In this document: piece by piece, positions 44,763 through 49,346 of the stretch
How the letters are laid out: every line of letters starts with the position of its first letter
How positions within the stretch are numbered: position 1 is the first letter of the stretch
Assembly: GCA_965218715.1 (NCBI GenBank)
Contig: CBDCLY010000016.1
Coordinates: forward strand, 1-49,346
Reading direction: 5' to 3'
DNA: 49,346 nt
Source: CBDCLY01 sp965218715
Lineage (GTDB): Bacteria; Bacteroidota; Bacteroidia; Flavobacteriales_E; Vicingaceae
Notes under the pieces: model-generated
Seen by the model: only the letters and a program-made list of their open reading frames with translations
What the model was told of the DNA's origin: nothing
Databases searched by the model: none
Made by a program: the position numbers and the translations under genes

Positions 44763-47105
44763 ATGAAAAACCTTTTAAAAAATACATTCTCTTTTTGTGC
44801 TTTTATTATACTCCCTTCAATTTTGATTAGCCAAAACACTTATTATCCTCCTAAACTTAATGTGGAGATATCGAGTAATATTCAAGTTGGAGCTGCAGTG
44901 GAAGGCCAGACAAAAACCTACATCGAATACCACATGGAAAACTCGAGTTCCAATAATGCAGTCAATGTGAATAGCTTTTCAAACAGCTTCATAAAGGATG
45001 TAACTTATGATCGAACTCGTAAGACAAATGAAGACTATTATAATAAACGTCCCAGGGCCAGCACTTTATTTGGTGGAATTGCAAAAGCATTTAGTGGTGA
45101 TTTTACAGGCTTAGCTGATTTTGGCGGAGGATTGGTAGATCACATGATGACACCAAAATACCGAACCTACGAAACCTCTACCTATAAAACCTCAGAACAG
45201 TATAAAACAAGTAATTCAAATACGAACACCTATACCACCATTAACAAACAAAGCATCATTCAAAAGGTAACTCAAGATGAAACGGTTGATGTTTATTCTG
45301 GTTTCATTCGGTTTAGCATACGAATTCACAATAATGCGCAGAAGGGCGTTCGAGTTAAGACGCCACAATTTGTGCTGTACTTTCGTTTCTCAGATGGATC
45401 TAGAGAGGTAATTTCTTTTGAAGATGCCACTGCAGGAGATAATGAAGTGCACTGGTTGCCAGCAGGAAGTTACAAAGATTTTGAAATTAGTATTAGCGAT
45501 TTAAATGTTAAAACGCTCTTTTCAAATTATGTCAATTCTGAAGAAATAGAATTGAATTTGAATAGCTTAGAAATAGAGCGCAATGGAAACACTCTTTTTG
45601 CGGGCGAATTAGAAGAACAATACGAAGATGAAGGCATACGGGTGAAATACTTTAATGGTGTTCAGTCGAAAGAGTTTTATGCATTGGTTGGCGAGGAAAG
45701 GCCAACGATGGAAGAATTGGCAAGAAATTATTTAAACGAATCGGTATTTGAATTTTATGATGGGGTAGATTCGAACACAAGCATAGCCGAAGCCATTAGA
45801 AAGATCAGCTTCAATGAGAATGTCCATTCCAATGAAAAAGTAGATCAATTGAGTGGTCAACGATTACTCAGTTGGAGAAAGTGGTTGGTGACGGTCTTTG
45901 ATCAAAACAATGTCATCATCGATTTTAAGGCGAAAGATCAACTAAAACCTGGCTATAAAGTGGCCGTATCCTATTTTTCTGCAAAGCAGCTTATGGGTAG
46001 AAACTATGCACCGGTGATCTACTCTAAAAAGGATGTTCGTTTCTCGGCAGATAAATCATTTAAATTGAACATAGACCTAAAGAAAGGAGACCAGATTGTT
46101 TTCGATAATGTTCGGCTCGAGAAAATTTACACAGATAAGGTAAACTATCAGGTTCAGAATGTTGAGATTGCAAGTGGTTCACCCTACATGAACTCTTTGA
46201 AACCAGCACATTTAGAAGCAGAAGCATTCTTGAAACAGCAGATAGATTATGAGAGCGTTCATTTTCCAGATCAAAACCCATCTTATGGATTTAATTTCAA
46301 TAACCCATTTAGTGGAAATGTGAAGTTTTATTGGCTAAAGCCATTATCTGTCACTTATGGCACTAAATATAAGGCAGATGATTTTGTGTACCTAAGGTGG
46401 TTCAAAGGAAATGAACAAATGGATGAGATTTTATCTCAAATCACAGAGCAAGGCCAGCAAGCCTTTATCAAGGCTTTAATCATGCATCAGATCTATAATG
46501 TTTCAGATCCTAATTTATTGTTTCACGAATCAATTCCTTTTGGATTGGTGAAAGGAAACGTCAACTTAAGTCTAAATGCCGCAAACAATTCTCCTCAGGC
46601 GGTGGCATTAATGAATATGTTTTCTTCTGGAAGAGGAAAAGCTGAGATAGAAGATTCTATACAAGAACTTACCAGTGTTAAATATACCTTAACTAAGGAC
46701 CTAAGCGCAGCTCAAAATGAATGGAAAAGTTTAATGCAACCTAATATTTACTATAGTTTTTTAGCTTCTTCAAATACCAATGTTTCAAGAAATATTGCAT
46801 ATTATTCTTTGGGCCTAGGAAGGCATTTTCCTCGAATGAATGCATTCCTAGATACCAGAAATGGAATCCATAACATTCCGTTTATGCCAATTAATAATGC
46901 CCCATTTCCTGGTTTTAATCAACCAATCTTTGATCATATGAAAAAGATTTCAATGGAGTCTCTAGTTCATCAGGCAAATTCTCCCAGCCCTTTAATACCT
47001 GTTATAGGAAACTATGCTCCATTGAACAAAACCAATGTAGAAATTAAAGGGAATACTAAATTGTTTGAACTTGTTTTTGATGTAAGTGTAATCCGAAAAA
47101 ACTAA
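44763..47105 (+). CDS. Large exported protein of unknown function
   Basis: A signal peptide (about residues 1-24, ending ILISQ) starts this 780-residue protein. I recognise no domain family. Residues 130-175 are rich in Tyr, Thr, Ser and Asn (YRTYETSTYKTSEQYKTSNS), a low-complexity linker. Flanking regions look mainly beta (VDVYSGFIRFSIRIHN, VKTPQFVLYFRFSDGS, NLEIERNG-like). No T9SS sorting domain, lipobox or barrel end is present, so it is probably periplasmic or released. The next gene starts five bases after the stop, so the two form an operon and may work together. Confidence 0.75.
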   Translation: MKNLLKNTFSFCAFIILPSILISQNTYYPPKLNVEISSNIQVGAAVEGQTKTYIEYHMENSSSNNAVNVNSFSNSFIKDVTYDRTRKTNEDYYNKRPRASTLFGGIAKAFSGDFTGLADFGGGLVDHMMTPKYRTYETSTYKTSEQYKTSNSNTNTYTTINKQSIIQKVTQDETVDVYSGFIRFSIRIHNNAQKGVRVKTPQFVLYFRFSDGSREVISFEDATAGDNEVHWLPAGSYKDFEISISDLNVKTLFSNYVNSEEIELNLNSLEIERNGNTLFAGELEEQYEDEGIRVKYFNGVQSKEFYALVGEERPTMEELARNYLNESVFEFYDGVDSNTSIAEAIRKISFNENVHSNEKVDQLSGQRLLSWRKWLVTVFDQNNVIIDFKAKDQLKPGYKVAVSYFSAKQLMGRNYAPVIYSKKDVRFSADKSFKLNIDLKKGDQIVFDNVRLEKIYTDKVNYQVQNVEIASGSPYMNSLKPAHLEAEAFLKQQIDYESVHFPDQNPSYGFNFNNPFSGNVKFYWLKPLSVTYGTKYKADDFVYLRWFKGNEQMDEILSQITEQGQQAFIKALIMHQIYNVSDPNLLFHESIPFGLVKGNVNLSLNAANNSPQAVALMNMFSSGRGKAEIEDSIQELTSVKYTLTKDLSAAQNEWKSLMQPNIYYSFLASSNTNVSRNIAYYSLGLGRHFPRMNAFLDTRNGIHNIPFMPINNAPFPGFNQPIFDHMKKISMESLVHQANSPSPLIPVIGNYAPLNKTNVEIKGNTKLFELVFDVSVIRKN

Positions 47106-47110
47106 AAATT

Positions 47111-47494
47111 ATGAAACTAAAATTTACCCTAGTATTTCTTGCATTCTTATTGATGAAGAGCAGTTCTGCCCAAGATGATGCTTGTAAAATTGTTGGCGAA
47201 CTAGCTTTGCCTATTATTGAAACCAGCGGACTCACTGCCTGCATGGTCTCTGTTAATCCATTGGTGTGCGAAGTTTCAATTGCTGTGCACGCTTGTTCTC
47301 AAGACCCAGCTTGCAATGGGGTAGTGGCCACAATTATTGAAAATGGCTGTGTATTCATTGTCGAAAAAACCGATGATGCCATAAAGGTCATTGGTACCTC
47401 CGCAAAAGACAATGCAAGTCAAATGCGGCAAGTTTATGAATCTTTAAACACCATTGAAGGCATGCGTTGGTTGATGCAGCGTTTGAGTCAGTAG
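47111..47494 (+). CDS. Small exported cysteine-rich protein of unknown function
   Basis: The 127-residue product has a signal peptide (MKLKFTLVFLAFLLMKSSSAQ) and a mature part with six cysteines spaced over about 65 residues (DACKIV, TACMVS, LVCEVS, HACSQD, PACNG, NGCVF), consistent with three disulfides. The remainder is alpha-helical. I know no matching family. The five-base gap to the upstream 780-residue gene indicates co-expression. A role as a small binding or inhibitor protein would be guesswork. Confidence 0.75.
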   Translation: MKLKFTLVFLAFLLMKSSSAQDDACKIVGELALPIIETSGLTACMVSVNPLVCEVSIAVHACSQDPACNGVVATIIENGCVFIVEKTDDAIKVIGTSAKDNASQMRQVYESLNTIEGMRWLMQRLSQ

Positions 47495-47572
47495 CTAAAA
47501 AAAACTTGGTCGGCTAAAGAGAAAATTAAATCAGACTGGTCATTCGGTCTAAGATCCTATAAAACATAAGGA

Positions 47573-47707
47573 ATGAATCCCAATAAGAATTTTCGAAGAC
47601 AAATGAGGCTGGTGTTTGGCATTATTGTTTTTATCCTTGTGTTTCTAGGCCTTTTGTTGGGATATTTTCGTTGTTGGAGAATAGCAGCCTTTGATGCGAT
47701 TCCTTAG
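47573..47707 (+). CDS. Small single-helix membrane protein, 44 residues
   Basis: An ATG at 47573 opens a 44-codon frame: a basic N-terminus (MNPNKNFRRQMR), one strong hydrophobic helix (LVFGIIVFILVFLGLLLG) and a short tail containing YFRCWRIAAF. AAGGA lies only one base before the ATG, so it is too close to be an ideal ribosome-binding site. The positive-inside pattern and uninterrupted helix argue for a real small membrane protein. It may also be a shortened form of a two-helix protein whose second half follows the stop codon. Confidence 0.5.
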   Translation: MNPNKNFRRQMRLVFGIIVFILVFLGLLLGYFRCWRIAAFDAIP

Positions 47708-47817
47708 TTGGATAAAGGCTGTAAATTCTTTAATCTTTCAGCTTTTCCTGGATGAAAAGCTGAGCAAAAATTAGGAAAGAAAAATGCTTCACTATCTCAG
47801 TGCAAGCCATCTTAGAT

Positions 47818-49346
47818 TCATCTCCTTACCATTGGCATACTGATAATGTGATTGTTGTAAAATAGCTGATCAGCGCTCTCCTTTTTGAATGCATTTAAGC
47901 CTTTTTCCAGGATTAACAAGTTATCCATGTATAGAGAAGTTTTAGAAAATTTACTGCCTTTTGTGATGATAAAAATTTCATCACTTGAATCTTCAACTGT
48001 AAACTCTTCTTCTATTAATGACCAAGCTCCATAAATAACCTCAGCATTTTCTGGCAATATTGTATTTAGATTTTCCCATTCATCACTTTTGGAATTGTAG
48101 GCATCAATCTTAAGTTTAACATATTGATAATTTGCATGATGCTCCCCATTATACATCCACAGTTTCATGAGATATGTTTTTCCTTTGCTAAAGGTATTTG
48201 GCGAAAACTTAATCAAGGTATTCTTTCTTTTATCTTGTGTTCTAAAAGCTCCCTGTCCTTGAAAAGTAATATCAGAAGAAAGTTCTTCAAAATCATTAAA
48301 ATATAGAAAAGAGCTTGAATCCGATTTGTAAAATGAATCCTGTATGCTAAGCTGATCAATTTGACGCTCAAAGAGTTCAAGCACTTCCTTTCTTTGATCT
48401 TTAAACAAATTTGAATAAGTCAGTTCATATAGCGCAAAACCATTCTTCATGGGACTCAATTGTTTTGCTCTACTAAGTATGCTCTTTTCATAGTCTGTTA
48501 ATCCAATGTTCGAATGAACCAACAAAAAAGAACGATTGGAGTCCAATTCGCTCTTTATTGGTTTTGGATAATAGTTCGGCATAACTAACTGAATGATTTT
48601 TTTACTCTCTGTAATGGAGGTTCTAGTAAGGTTAGCGCCTAAATTGGGAATGCCAGTATAATATGAAATAACTAAAGTGTTTCTAGAGGAGAGGTCATTT
48701 CTTGGTCGATCATAAACTTCAGAACCATGATGATAAAAGGGAAGAGAGAATATCGCTTGGTATTTATCCACATCAATTTGATCCAACACTGTTTTTAAGT
48801 CATCATTCATTAGCTCTTTATTGAATAAGTTCTTTTTTCCATGAGCCCACTCTGCAATTTTTTGTTGCCTTCCCAATGCTTCATAAAATGGAAAGAGAAA
48901 AACAAGCAATATGAGACCTATGCCAATTAGTTGATGTTTAGATTTTAAATAATAGATGATCAACTGTTGAAAGTAATACGCTCCGAAAACGGTAAATGCA
49001 AAATAGAAAGGCCAACTAAATCTTCCGATGGCTCTAAACTGTTTTAGTATGGGGAAAGAATTTAATAAATCAGGAAATTGTATAAAAGGAATTCCCATAG
49101 AAATCAATAAAATCAAGAAGGAAGCAATTAATGAAAGCTTGATTGATTGATGCTGAAAATGACTTTTTAGGATTCCTCTCATTTTTAAACCAATTGTACT
49201 TCCTAAGGCAAGAATGACCAAATAAAGGAGTAAAACAACATTAACAAATCCAATGTATGCATTCGCTTCAAATTCTAATTTGATGATGGGGATCAATTGC
49301 TTCCAGAAAGTCCATAGTGGGCCGTAAGAAGGAATAATAATGTTAT
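47818..49346 (-). CDS. Large membrane protein with C-terminal jelly-roll-like domain, 5' end outside window
   Basis: The frame is open to the window edge. The TTG at 49296 is internal, because the codons before it (GPLWTFWKQ) continue the same protein, so the N-terminus is missing. The visible 509 codons contain four to five membrane helices, including FRAIGRFSWPFYFAFTVFGAYYF, a motif typical of large multi-helix membrane proteins of the YfhO/glycosyltransferase-39-like type. An extracytoplasmic part follows (IFSLPFYHHGSEVYDRPRND), then a C-terminal beta-sandwich region (about the last 160 residues, FLYFNDFEELSSD to YMDNLLILEKG) like carbohydrate-binding modules. Involvement in glycan or lipid-linked sugar processing is a plausible guess. 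Confidence 0.75.
   Translation of the reverse strand, partial: NIIIPSYGPLWTFWKQLIPIIKLEFEANAYIGFVNVVLLLYLVILALGSTIGLKMRGILKSHFQHQSIKLSLIASFLILLISMGIPFIQFPDLLNSFPILKQFRAIGRFSWPFYFAFTVFGAYYFQQLIIYYLKSKHQLIGIGLILLVFLFPFYEALGRQQKIAEWAHGKKNLFNKELMNDDLKTVLDQIDVDKYQAIFSLPFYHHGSEVYDRPRNDLSSRNTLVISYYTGIPNLGANLTRTSITESKKIIQLVMPNYYPKPIKSELDSNRSFLLVHSNIGLTDYEKSILSRAKQLSPMKNGFALYELTYSNLFKDQRKEVLELFERQIDQLSIQDSFYKSDSSSFLYFNDFEELSSDITFQGQGAFRTQDKRKNTLIKFSPNTFSKGKTYLMKLWMYNGEHHANYQYVKLKIDAYNSKSDEWENLNTILPENAEVIYGAWSLIEEEFTVEDSSDEIFIITKGSKFSKTSLYMDNLLILEKGLNAFKKESADQLFYNNHIISMPMVRR

Overview
The window is AT-rich DNA from a Bacteroidota bacterium, most likely in the order Flavobacteriales but outside the core Flavobacteriaceae. 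The evidence is three secreted proteins with type IX secretion (T9SS) C-terminal signals, a TonB receptor paired with a DUF4249 lipoprotein, TAnnTTTG-type promoter elements, and a carotenoid cluster that uses the small CrtYcd-type lycopene cyclase. No tRNA, rRNA, CRISPR array, insertion sequence or phage gene was seen. No gap between genes exceeds 300 bases.

Layout. 1-945: 3' part of a TPR protein. 975-5944 (minus): a carotenoid operon in the order carH-like MerR regulator, crtI, crtB, a small secreted protein of unknown function, idi and a CrtYcd-type cyclase; after correction of frameshifts it encodes the route from IPP/DMAPP management to beta-carotene-type cyclised products. No crtZ or crtW hydroxylase/ketolase is present here. 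6072-9034 (minus): mscS channel, rlmF methyltransferase, outer-membrane barrel protein. 9202-11169 (plus): msrB, msrA and a small-molecule kinase-like gene. 11260-12600: an amidohydrolase. 12747-18078: an ECF sigma factor, a protein with the layout of a dual-membrane-spanning anti-sigma factor, a TonB-dependent receptor and a DUF4249 lipoprotein. 18134-31509: large secreted beta-propeller proteins, an HTTM protein, a GNAT-cupin protein, a duplicated SiaB-like GHKL protein and an ArsR/SRPBCC pair. 31592-40814: a membrane-anchored YD-like repeat protein and a very large M4 metalloprotease. 41018-47707: a DUF2235 hydrolase, membrane proteins, an acyltransferase and exported proteins of unknown function. 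47818-end: 3' part of a large membrane protein.

Two systems stand out. First, the sigma/anti-sigma/receptor block: the same 12-base element followed 13 bases later by CGTAT lies just upstream of both the sigma gene and the receptor gene. This indicates a self-amplifying ECF regulon whose anti-sigma candidate seems to run from cytoplasm to outer membrane. Second, the carotenoid operon is headed by a regulator that keeps the W-x9-EH and ExHxxG motifs of cobalamin-dependent light sensors (CarH), with phased TTG half-sites upstream.

A caution: nine single-base indels, most in short homopolymers, break idi, the unknown crt-operon gene, crtB, crtI, msrB and the kinase-like gene. All lie between 1.9 and 10.9 kb and none was seen in the remaining 38 kb. 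Correcting each restores a conserved full-length protein, so local sequence error is the first explanation and recent gene decay the alternative.
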